Source: Bacillota bacterium (GTDB taxonomy: Bacteria > Bacillota > Clostridia > Peptostreptococcales > Anaerovoracaceae). Taken from it: DNA of 7,356 nucleotides. The translations under genes were made by a program, and so were the position numbers. The stretch is from NCBI GenBank assembly GCA_017537495.1, contig JAFYKS010000441.1, positions 1 through 7,356 on the forward strand, read 5' to 3'. Position 1 is the stretch's first letter. Each line of letters starts with the position of its first letter. Shown one piece after another: positions 1 through 6,052 of the stretch. Below the pieces are notes generated by a model that saw nothing but the letters and a program-made list of their open reading frames with translations, had not been told where the DNA came from and did no database searches.

Positions 1-354
1 GCCATCCCACATCTGCTGCAGTTCTTCATAGGTATATCCTGTAAAAATCAGAATATTCAGCTGCGGAAACCTTCTTCTGATTTCCCTGGCAAGCTGCAGA
101 AAAGCTTCCGGCTGGCAAAGAGGCTCCCCTCCGCTGAAGGTTACGCCATCCAGCATAGGATTCTTTCCAACAGCATCCAGAATCTTTTCAATTTCACAGT
201 CGTATCCGCCGCCAAAATCATGGGTAGCCGGATTATGACATCCCGGACAGTGATGAGGACAGCCTTGACAGAACACCGTAAATCGGATACCGGGGCCATC
301 CACAAAAGACTCCCGGACCACGCCGGCGATACGGATTTTGCCCGGAGTATACAT
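1..354 (-). CDS. nrdG: Anaerobic ribonucleotide reductase activating protein NrdG (3' end outside window)
   Basis: This radical-SAM activase uses a [4Fe-4S] cluster and S-adenosylmethionine to generate the glycyl radical on NrdD under anaerobic conditions. The first 118 residues are visible and the C-terminus is cut by the window edge; E. coli NrdG has 154 residues. The signature CxxxCxxC cluster motif is Cys32, Cys36 and Cys39, inside a G-C-P-H-H-C-P-G-C-H-N stretch. DGPGIR precedes it (19-24) and the SAM-contacting GGEP motif lies at 75-78. A TGYTYEEL segment at 105-112 matches the TGYKLDEL of the E. coli protein as I recall it. The start ATG (354-352) overlaps the nrdD stop by one base (TAATG), so translation is probably coupled and transcription is shared with nrdD. 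An additional Cys29 sits just before the cluster motif. Confidence 0.95.
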   Translation of the reverse strand, partial: MYTPGKIRIAGVVRESFVDGPGIRFTVFCQGCPHHCPGCHNPATHDFGGGYDCEIEKILDAVGKNPMLDGVTFSGGEPLCQPEAFLQLAREIRRRFPQLNILIFTGYTYEELQQMWDG

Positions 355-2699
355 TACAGCTGCTCCAGACCTGTGCTCACAGAATGCTTCACACGGTCCT
401 TTTCTTCAGAGGACTTTGCATTATTCCAGTGATCCATGGTACCTACCAGGTAACCGGTGATACGGCGGATTCTTTCGAAGCCTACATCACCTTCGCCTTC
501 CTTACGGCCGCACTGTGGACATTCATTGTCAATGATGCCGGTATAGCCGCAGCAAGGGTCTCTGTCAACCGGATGGTTAATGGAACCGTAACCGATACCT
601 TCTTCCTTCATGAATCTTACAACCTTTTCGAAGGCTTCCAGATTCTTCAGAGGGTCACCGTCCAGTTCGATATAGGAAATATGTCCGCCGTTGGTCAGCT
701 GATGATATGGAGCTTCCAGACGGATCTTATCATATGCACTGATTTCATGATATACAGGAACATGGAAGGAGTTGGTATAGTAATCGCGGTCAGTAACACC
801 AGGGATAATACCAAACTTCTTCTTGTCGATTCTTACAAAACGGCCGGACAGACCTTCTGCAGGTGTAGCAATCAGGGACCAGTTCAGACCGGTTCTTCTT
901 GCTTCTTCGTCCATTCTCTTTCTCATGTAGCCGACAATTTCCAGACCCAGGGACTGTGCTTCCTTGGATTCGCCGTGGTGCTTACCCAGCAGAACCTTCA
1001 GACATTCAGCCAGACCGATGAAACCTACAGTCAGAGTACCATGCTTGATAACTTCTTCGATGGTATCTTCAGGTCCCAGCTTTTCGGAGTCAATCCAGAT
1101 ACCCTGACCCATGAGGAATGGGAAGTTCTTAACCTTCTTCTGGGACTGAATCTTATATCTGTCATTGAGCTGACCGATTGCCAGATCAATCACACGATCC
1201 AAACCTTCAAAGAAGAAGTCAATGTCGCCCTTTGCCTTGATAGCAAGACGAGGCAGGTTGATGGAAGTAAAGGACAGGTTGCCTCTTCCGTAAACCACTT
1301 CTCTGGTTGGGTCATAAGTATTACCGATTACACGGGTTCTGCATCCCATGTAAGCACATTCTGTTTCAGGATGTCCTTCTACATAGTACTGCTTGTTGAA
1401 CGGAGCATCCAGGAAGGAGAAGTTCGGGAACAGACGCTTAGCAGATACTCTGCATGCCAGCTTGAACAGGTCATAATTCGGATCTTCCGGATTGTAGTTT
1501 ACACCTTCCTTAACCTTGAAAATCTGGATTGGGAAGATTGGTGTTTCACCAAATCCCAGACCAGCTTCAGTAGCCTTCATTACAGATTCAATAACCAGAC
1601 GGCCTTCCGGAGAAGTGTCAGTACCGTAGTTGATGGAACTGAACGGTACCTGTGCACCGGCTCTGGAATGCATGGTGTTCAGGTTGTGAATGAAAGCTTC
1701 CATTGCCTGATAAGTCTTTCTTACGATTTCCTTATCTGCATAGACTGTGGAACGGTCCTGCATCTTCTTGGCATCTTCTTCGCTGACAATCTTCTTCAGT
1801 TCCGCAAGTTCCAGTTCCTTATAGTTATTGTCCCACGACATGCATGGTTCAACTCCGTATTCTTCTTCAATTTTCTTACCGATTGCCTTAACCTGATCCA
1901 CACCGTCAGTGATGTCATGCAGGAAGTCCAGCATCTTACCCAGGTTATTTCTGTACAGTCTCTTATATGCCTTACGTACGCCAGGAGCCATACCATAGTC
2001 GAAGTTTGGTACGGACTGTCCGCCGTGCTGGTCATTCTGATTGGACTGGATTGCAATACAAGCCAGAGCTGCGTAGCTTTCGATATCGTTTGGTTCTCTC
2101 AGGTGACCGTGACCGGTGGAGAAACCGCCTTCCAGCAGCTTAAGCAGGTCAATCTGACAGCATGTCATGGTCAGAGTATAGAAGTCCATATCATGGATAT
2201 GGATATCCCCTTCTTCATGAGCCTTTACATGTCTGGGATCGATTACATACATCTTGTAGAATTCCTTGGCACCTTCAGAACCATACTTCAGCATGGTACC
2301 CATGGCAGTATTCCCGTCGATGTTTGCATTTTCTCTCTTGATTTCGTTTTCTTTTGCTTCCTTGAAGGTCAGATCTTCATAAATACGCATCAGCTTGGTA
2401 TTCATGTCTCTGACACGGGTTCTTTCTGCACGGTACAGGATGAATTCCTTGGCAGTTCTTGCGTGGCCCGCTTCAATGAGGACTTTTTCTACTGCGTCCT
2501 GAATCTGTTCAACGGTTGGAATGCTGTTGTGGCATACATCCAGCAGATAAGCCTGTACTTCATCTGCCAGTTCTTTAGACATTTCCTTGTCGCGGCCTCC
2601 CAGTACCTGAGCAGCCTTAAAGATGGCATCAGAAATCTTATCCACTTCAAATGGAACTGTTCTGCCGTCTCTTTTTACAATCTGTCTGATTCTGTTCAT
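354..2699 (-). CDS. nrdD: Class III anaerobic ribonucleoside-triphosphate reductase NrdD
   Basis: This oxygen-sensitive glycyl-radical enzyme reduces ribonucleoside triphosphates to dNTPs. An N-terminal ATP-cone allosteric domain occupies about residues 3-97. The catalytic barrel carries the MTCCQIDL motif (Cys180/Cys181) and the finger-loop Cys453 in M-G-C-R. Met451 and Asn474 sit at the -2 and +21 positions from that Cys, as in formate-dependent enzymes such as the T4 and E. coli forms, so formate is the inferred reductant. A C-terminal zinc-ribbon region (714-730) precedes the radical loop RRITGYL, with Gly749 the radical site. The full length of 781 residues is somewhat above E. coli NrdD (about 712). 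The gene has a GAGAGG ribosome site five bases before its ATG. The in-register antisense frame is open from base 384 onward, which means the gene avoids TTA, CTA and TCA codons, a bias typical of strongly expressed genes. One expected zinc cysteine appears replaced by Asp714. Confidence 0.98.
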   Translation of the reverse strand: MNRIRQIVKRDGRTVPFEVDKISDAIFKAAQVLGGRDKEMSKELADEVQAYLLDVCHNSIPTVEQIQDAVEKVLIEAGHARTAKEFILYRAERTRVRDMNTKLMRIYEDLTFKEAKENEIKRENANIDGNTAMGTMLKYGSEGAKEFYKMYVIDPRHVKAHEEGDIHIHDMDFYTLTMTCCQIDLLKLLEGGFSTGHGHLREPNDIESYAALACIAIQSNQNDQHGGQSVPNFDYGMAPGVRKAYKRLYRNNLGKMLDFLHDITDGVDQVKAIGKKIEEEYGVEPCMSWDNNYKELELAELKKIVSEEDAKKMQDRSTVYADKEIVRKTYQAMEAFIHNLNTMHSRAGAQVPFSSINYGTDTSPEGRLVIESVMKATEAGLGFGETPIFPIQIFKVKEGVNYNPEDPNYDLFKLACRVSAKRLFPNFSFLDAPFNKQYYVEGHPETECAYMGCRTRVIGNTYDPTREVVYGRGNLSFTSINLPRLAIKAKGDIDFFFEGLDRVIDLAIGQLNDRYKIQSQKKVKNFPFLMGQGIWIDSEKLGPEDTIEEVIKHGTLTVGFIGLAECLKVLLGKHHGESKEAQSLGLEIVGYMRKRMDEEARRTGLNWSLIATPAEGLSGRFVRIDKKKFGIIPGVTDRDYYTNSFHVPVYHEISAYDKIRLEAPYHQLTNGGHISYIELDGDPLKNLEAFEKVVRFMKEEGIGYGSINHPVDRDPCCGYTGIIDNECPQCGRKEGEGDVGFERIRRITGYLVGTMDHWNNAKSSEEKDRVKHSVSTGLEQL

Positions 2700-2756
2700 G
2701 TGGTCCTCTCTTTACCTTTTAATCTATTTGTAACATTTATTAACGAATTAAAACAG

Positions 2757-2782
2757 CACAAGATGAAACACTATATCTTGTG
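2757..2782 (-). repeat. Inverted repeat in the nrdD leader
   Basis: Perfect 8-bp arms CACAAGAT (2757-2764) and ATCTTGTG (2775-2782) flank a 10-nt spacer. One arm lies inside the NrdR box. In the nrdD transcript it could form a small hairpin near the 5' end. It has no U-tract, so it is not an intrinsic terminator. It may be a second, overlapping protein site or a stabilising 5' stem; the sequence does not decide. Confidence 0.5.
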
Positions 2783-2783
2783 T
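2768..2783 (-). promoter_or_regulatory. NrdR box upstream of nrdD
   Basis: Read on the minus strand the site is ACACAAGATATAGTGT. It matches the NrdR consensus ACACWATATATWGTGT (from memory) at 15 of 16 positions. NrdR is an ATP/dATP-sensing repressor of ribonucleotide reductase genes. The box lies just downstream of the predicted transcription start, a position that would block initiation. NrdR boxes usually come in pairs with centres about 31-32 bp apart, but I find no convincing partner at either side. Confidence 0.75.
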
Positions 2784-2793
2784 CGCTTTTAAG

Positions 2794-2821
2794 ATTATAT
2801 ACCACATCGTCCAAAAGTCAA
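2794..2821 (-). promoter_or_regulatory. Promoter of nrdD-nrdG
   Basis: A TTGACT -35 hexamer (2821-2816) is separated by 16 bp from a perfect TATAAT -10 hexamer (2799-2794), a strong sigma-70/sigma-A type promoter. The transcript should start near 2787, giving a leader of about 88 nt before the nrdD ATG. The -35 begins 25 bp after the stop of the acetyltransferase gene on the same strand. No terminator is visible between them, so some read-through is possible. Confidence 0.75.
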
Positions 2822-2845
2822 GACTATGAAATCAAATATAATTTT

Positions 2846-3394
2846 TTATTTTTTGCGTGATTTGCTTGACAGATACTCTTCTCTCAGCATGGACATAAGA
2901 TGCAGGTCCACATACTGTCCGTTTTTCTTTCCGCCATGGCGCATATTGCCCTCATTTACAAATCCTGCCTTGAGATACAGTGCCGATGCAATCTCATTGC
3001 CTGTGAAATAATCCAGGGTTACACGCTCACAGCCACGCACTTCAAATGCATAATCCAAAGCAAGCCAAAGTGCCTCTTCTCCCAGGCCTTTTCTCCTCAT
3101 CGATTTGTCCGCGATATAAATTCGTGTGATATCCAGGGAATCATAATGGTCATCAATACGGCTGATGTAGATTCTGCCCATTGGCCGGTCATCTGCCATA
3201 CTGCATATAGTGAACTGTACTTGTGCCGGGTCCGGCAGCCGCTCAATAAATTCTCTGACTACTTCTTCGTAATCACGGCTTTCATTGATTGTAAAGAATT
3301 CGGTCACTTCCGGTTTTTTCTCCCACTCGGCAAAATATGTGCAGTCATCAAAACTGCTTTCTCTGATATATACATGTTTTCCTTCCAGTTTCAT
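2846..3394 (-). CDS. GNAT-family N-acetyltransferase, RimJ/RimL type
   Basis: This is a predicted cytosolic acetyl-CoA-dependent acetyltransferase of 182 residues, the usual size for a single GNAT domain. It has the beta4-alpha3 acetyl-CoA pyrophosphate loop R-R-K-G-L-G (100-105) after the DITRIYIADKSM strand. A late GNAT segment runs from Asn133 through ASALYLKAGF (136-145). The opening KLEGKHVYIRESSFDD (2-17) resembles the L-x-x-x-x-x-x-L-R-x-x-x-x-x-D start of the RimJ/RimL group. Substrate cannot be told: ribosomal protein N-termini, small molecules and antibiotics are all used by relatives. A GGAG ribosome site lies five bases before the ATG. The gene ends in a lysine-rich tail (SSKSRKK) and is divergent from the membrane protein at 3534. 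It lies upstream of nrdD on the same strand, but nrdD has its own strong promoter, so a functional link is not implied. Confidence 0.9.
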   Translation of the reverse strand: MKLEGKHVYIRESSFDDCTYFAEWEKKPEVTEFFTINESRDYEEVVREFIERLPDPAQVQFTICSMADDRPMGRIYISRIDDHYDSLDITRIYIADKSMRRKGLGEEALWLALDYAFEVRGCERVTLDYFTGNEIASALYLKAGFVNEGNMRHGGKKNGQYVDLHLMSMLREEYLSSKSRKK

Positions 3395-3431
3395 ACTTAC
3401 TCCATTTCTTAAAATACAATGATAATTTAGT

Positions 3432-3495
3432 AAAGTACTGTCTTTTATCTTTAAAATATGGTATCATATTTCTTGCTTTTATAAAAGACTGCTTT
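3432..3495. repeat. Nested inverted repeats in the divergent intergenic region
   Basis: The 139-bp spacer between the divergent acetyltransferase and membrane-protein genes carries two nearly concentric dyads. The inner one has perfect 7-bp arms AAATATG (3454-3460) and CATATTT (3465-3471) around GTAT. The outer one has perfect 9-bp arms GTCTTTTAT (3440-3448) and ATAAAAGAC (3481-3489), extendable by AAAG/CTTT (3432-3435 and 3492-3495) with small asymmetric gaps. Both promoters must lie in this spacer, so an operator serving both genes is plausible. The region is AT-rich and no clean -35/-10 pair stands out on either strand. Confidence 0.5.
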
Positions 3496-3533
3496 CATTT
3501 TTTTATAAAGGATTATACAAAGGGGTAAAAGAT

Positions 3534-4967
3534 ATGAGAAAAAAACACATTATTATCGTTGCAGCTGCTGCAGTACTCCTGATTCTATCAGGTTCTCTGT
3601 TCCTTCTGTTCCATGACAAACCGGAAGAAGCACCGACTTTGAATCAGGTTGTAAAAGAAAAATTCAATGCATATGAAACTGACCTGCGTGACTCGCTGGG
3701 TTCCATGAACAATAACACCGATGTAGGAAACTACCTGCTTACCTGGGCAAAAAACAAGCAGATTGCAGCAGTTTCCGATGCTGCAGGCAATATCATTTAT
3801 AACATTCCGGCTTCAGACATGGTTTCTGATTCTGCACAGCCGGCAGCCATCTTCTGTTCCTACGATGCATCCAATATGGAAGCACACATCGAAGAAATAT
3901 CTGCCGCACTCACCATCGCAAAAAGTGCAGAAAACAACGGAAGCATCCAGATATTCTTCCTCGCAGAAGACATGAACGGAAAAAATGGAGTACAAATGCC
4001 GGATACCTCACATTTTGCTGAGAATACAGCCGTATTCTGTCTGGGAAAAACATCATCATATCGTATTTCAGCAGTTACCGGCGGATATCAGCATATCCGG
4101 ATCACGGACAAACTACACTATACAGAGCCAGCATACAGTAAAGCATATAAAATAGAAATAAAAAACTGTCCATCCCTTTCCATCCGTGGAAAATATATTG
4201 CAGGAATGAACCCAATCAAAACACTGGGCAGTGTGCTTGCAAACTTCAAGTCAACATCCCTGCTCTTCGAACTTTCAAGTTTTCGTGGCGGTACAGATGA
4301 AATGATTACACCGTCCAAAGCAAGCATGGTTGTGGTCATAAATGAAAGTGATACAGCCAAGTTTGAAAAGAAAATGAATAATTCCATCGAAAAATTCTAC
4401 GAAAAGTATCATGAGGATTATCCTGAAATTGAATATACTTATGAAGAAACAGACCTTCCTTCCAGAGTTATAGAAGGAAACGATACAGACAATCTGGTCA
4501 GTCTGATGTACACTGCATTTAACGGCGTATACAACCGGGATGACGAAGGAACTGTAATTGCACTGACCAATATCGGCAGAATCTCCACCAAAGACAGCCG
4601 CCTGAAAATTGATACAGCGGTAATGTGCTGTGATAACCTGATTATGGATGAAATATCCGAGGTTTACGAAACCATCTGCGGCCTCTGTGACATGAAGTTT
4701 GAAATCAGAGAAAATATACCGATTTATAACGGATTAGAAAATGAACTGACTGCGGAACTGGTTGAAACATTCCGCCACGCATTTGAAGACTTTACAGAGA
4801 AAAGTATGGTTGAAGAAAATACGGCAATACTTACCTCATGTTCTGCGATCCATGAAAGAAACCCTGAAATTCCAAAGATTTTCTGCGGTATCACATCCAA
4901 AGCAAAGCAGAATGTAACAGGTGCCATTATTACCTGGCTGGATCAGAGCGACACAATTGAAGAATAG
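3534..4967 (+). CDS. Membrane-anchored PepD-like (M20C family) protein, probably catalytically inactive
   Basis: The 477-residue product begins RKKH and then has one hydrophobic segment (about 6-26). This is either an uncleaved anchor or a Sec signal, with the rest predicted outside the cell; there is no lipobox Cys. The remainder resembles cytosolic Xaa-His dipeptidase PepD. NYLLTWAKNKQI (66-77) and DAAGNIIYNIPA (82-93) match the PepD N-terminus. FRGGTDEMITPSKASMVVVI (250-269) matches the lid-domain segment, and LTNIGRI (344-350) and ENIPIYNGLENEL (393-405) match the second catalytic half. The metal-binding residues expected of PepD are not found. The H-x-D motif reads S-Y-D (109-111). The stretch normally holding the bridging Asp (GADNG) is missing, with only 34 residues between D111 and E145. 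The late His and Glu ligands fall in TAILTSCSAIHE (430-441) without clear counterparts. AAAGGGG (3519-3525) is the ribosome site, eight bases before ATG. The homology is from recalled family sequences, so I am moderately sure. Confidence 0.7.
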   Translation: MRKKHIIIVAAAAVLLILSGSLFLLFHDKPEEAPTLNQVVKEKFNAYETDLRDSLGSMNNNTDVGNYLLTWAKNKQIAAVSDAAGNIIYNIPASDMVSDSAQPAAIFCSYDASNMEAHIEEISAALTIAKSAENNGSIQIFFLAEDMNGKNGVQMPDTSHFAENTAVFCLGKTSSYRISAVTGGYQHIRITDKLHYTEPAYSKAYKIEIKNCPSLSIRGKYIAGMNPIKTLGSVLANFKSTSLLFELSSFRGGTDEMITPSKASMVVVINESDTAKFEKKMNNSIEKFYEKYHEDYPEIEYTYEETDLPSRVIEGNDTDNLVSLMYTAFNGVYNRDDEGTVIALTNIGRISTKDSRLKIDTAVMCCDNLIMDEISEVYETICGLCDMKFEIRENIPIYNGLENELTAELVETFRHAFEDFTEKSMVEENTAILTSCSAIHERNPEIPKIFCGITSKAKQNVTGAIITWLDQSDTIEE

Positions 4968-4973
4968 CATTAT

Positions 4974-5010
4974 AAAAGGACCTGTAGGAAAACTTACAGG
5001 TCCTTTTATT
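4974..5010. terminator. Bidirectional intrinsic terminator
   Basis: Perfect 13-bp arms AAAAGGACCTGTA (4974-4986) and TACAGGTCCTTTT (4995-5007) can be extended by a G-C and a G-U pair around an AAAA loop. The stem ends in TTTT on both strands. It begins seven bases after the stop of the PepD-like gene and lies five bases past the stop of the convergent DUF5688 gene, so it serves both. Confidence 0.9.
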
Positions 5011-5014
5011 AAGT

Positions 5015-5902
5015 TTACAATAATATATTTATTGTTCCGTCATCACAATTATAGTAATACACAGAGTCAGACAAATACTCCGCAGGATGAACAAGCTCAC
5101 TGTTGGCACAGACCACTGCCTCTTTCCACGCAGCTGCACATTCTGGAGTATCCTTTATGAGATACAGCTCGTGAATAGATCCCGGCAGTATGGCAAAACC
5201 ACTGCCATATATATCAGCCGCCATCTTCAGTATATCCGGATACAGCATTGCAGCTGCACCAAACTTCATCAGTTCGGTAGTCAGAAAATGCATTCGCCTT
5301 TGTCCATGTTCCACTACAATCCCGCTGCCGAACATTCTTCCTGTATCCTTCAGAACGAACGGGAATCGCCGTGAAGTATATTCCAAGGCCTGCTGATACA
5401 GTTCATCTTCTGTCACACCCCATTCTTCCATTGTTTCATTGGTTACAATCATGCTGGACCACTTATCTTCATCATACTGAATCACCGAACGGTAAATAAC
5501 TGCAAGATCCAGGAATCTTCGATGCGGAATATCTGCAAGCAGCTGAATATTCCTTTCATAATTTATAAGCTGCAGAATCACCTGTTCTTTCATGTTATCC
5601 GGCGCGAAAGTACCTGTTTCGATAACTTCATCAGACGGCACTTCCCTCAGCATGGAAACAACATATCGTCCAATCCGTTCCAGTGAATTGCCCGCCAGAT
5701 AGAGATCATACAGTTCCTGCAGATAGAATACAGGATATGCCCGCATCCTGCCGCTGGTCTCCATCGGAACAAAGGTCAGTGCATCCAGCGTTTCATTTAC
5801 CTTATACCGCGTTTCTACTTTTATTCTGTAGTTCCTCATCTCACCAGGAGCAAGATTTTTTATCTTTTTTATCATCTTTTCTTTAAAACGTTCGTAATCC
5901 AT
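5015..5902 (-). CDS. DUF5688 family protein
   Basis: This 295-residue soluble protein has no signal peptide or membrane segment. It matches what I recall of DUF5688, a family of unknown function common in Lachnospiraceae, often in several copies per genome. Recognisable blocks are LINYERN (112-118), PHRRFLDLAVIY (126-137), MHFLT (204-208), FGAAAMLYPDIL (214-225), ILPGSIHELYLI (238-249) and LSDSVYYY (277-284). The invariant-looking His127-Arg-Arg-Phe and the S-I-H-E block are candidates for a functional site, but no catalytic family can be assigned. The start ATG (5902-5900) has a GAGGG ribosome site three to four bases upstream. The gene has its own predicted promoter and operator-like dyad, and shares a terminator with the convergent gene, so it appears to be a single-gene unit. 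Its relation to neighbours is unclear. Confidence 0.85.
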   Translation of the reverse strand: MDYERFKEKMIKKIKNLAPGEMRNYRIKVETRYKVNETLDALTFVPMETSGRMRAYPVFYLQELYDLYLAGNSLERIGRYVVSMLREVPSDEVIETGTFAPDNMKEQVILQLINYERNIQLLADIPHRRFLDLAVIYRSVIQYDEDKWSSMIVTNETMEEWGVTEDELYQQALEYTSRRFPFVLKDTGRMFGSGIVVEHGQRRMHFLTTELMKFGAAAMLYPDILKMAADIYGSGFAILPGSIHELYLIKDTPECAAAWKEAVVCANSELVHPAEYLSDSVYYYNCDDGTINILL

Positions 5903-5928
5903 AATCCCTCACTTTCTGTAAGTTAAAC

Positions 5929-5965
5929 AAAAAAATAATGTGAACCGGTTCATGGTTCACATTAT
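5929..5965 (-). terminator. Intrinsic terminator of the patatin transcript, also an operator-like dyad
   Basis: On the minus strand a perfect 12-bp stem is followed directly by a run of T (bases 5935-5929). The plus-strand arms are ATAATGTGAACC (5935-5946) and GGTTCACATTAT (5954-5965), separated by 7 nt. This is a good terminator for transcripts coming from the patatin gene. The same dyad overlaps the -10 and start site of the DUF5688 promoter. It contains three copies of one hexamer: TGAACC (5941-5946), GGTTCA (5947-5952) and GGTTCA (5954-5959). Confidence 0.8.
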
Positions 5966-5990
5966 ACTTGTATTTTCTATTTTTTGTAAA
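5961..5990 (-). promoter_or_regulatory. Predicted promoter of the DUF5688 gene
   Basis: TTTACA (5990-5985) lies 18 bp from a perfect TATAAT (5966-5961) on the minus strand, giving a start near 5954 and a leader of about 50 nt. The -10 hexamer is part of the dyad arm at 5954-5965. A transcript starting here would lack the first arm of the hairpin, so it would escape that terminator. Confidence 0.6.
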
Positions 5991-6009
5991 TTTATTTCAG
6001 AAAATGTAA

Positions 6010-6049
6010 GTTTTCAGGGATTTTCTGTCGGTTTTCAGGGATTTTCTGT
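6010..6049. repeat. Two-copy tandem repeat with helically phased T-tracts
   Basis: The 19-mer GTTTTCAGGGATTTTCTGT occurs exactly at 6010-6028 and again at 6031-6049, a period of 21 bp. Each copy holds two TTTTC[A/T]G heptamers, so the heptamers begin at 6011, 6021, 6032 and 6042, at 10, 11 and 10 bp intervals. The array lies 4 bp past the patatin stop and upstream of the DUF5688 promoter. Confidence 0.85.
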
Positions 6050-6052
6050 ATT

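Noticed and set aside
2700..2790. A riboswitch in the nrdD leader
   Set aside because: The roughly 88-nt leader is AT-rich, has only one small hairpin, and shows no conserved riboswitch core such as an adenosylcobalamin box.
384..2792. An 802-codon open frame on the plus strand opposite nrdD
   Set aside because: It is codon-register aligned with nrdD, and stays open only because nrdD avoids TTA, CTA and TCA codons. nrdD is unmistakable, and the antisense product has no recognisable domain or convincing start context.
2799..2815. A second NrdR box 31-32 bp upstream of the first
   Set aside because: Only about 6 of 16 positions match at the expected spacing, and the downstream side (2736-2752) is no better.
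2900..3412. A 170-codon plus-strand open frame over the acetyltransferase gene
   Set aside because: The acetyltransferase on the opposite strand has clear GNAT motifs and a ribosome site; this frame is a shadow.
3534..3620. Lipoprotein signal peptide on the PepD-like protein
   Set aside because: No Cys occurs at the end of the hydrophobic segment (LILSGSLFLLFHDK), so a lipobox is absent.
5939..5962. CRP/FNR-type site, from TGTGA and TCACA arms
   Set aside because: The arms are separated by 13 bases rather than the 6 expected for CRP, and the dyad is better explained as a terminator with TGAACC half-sites.
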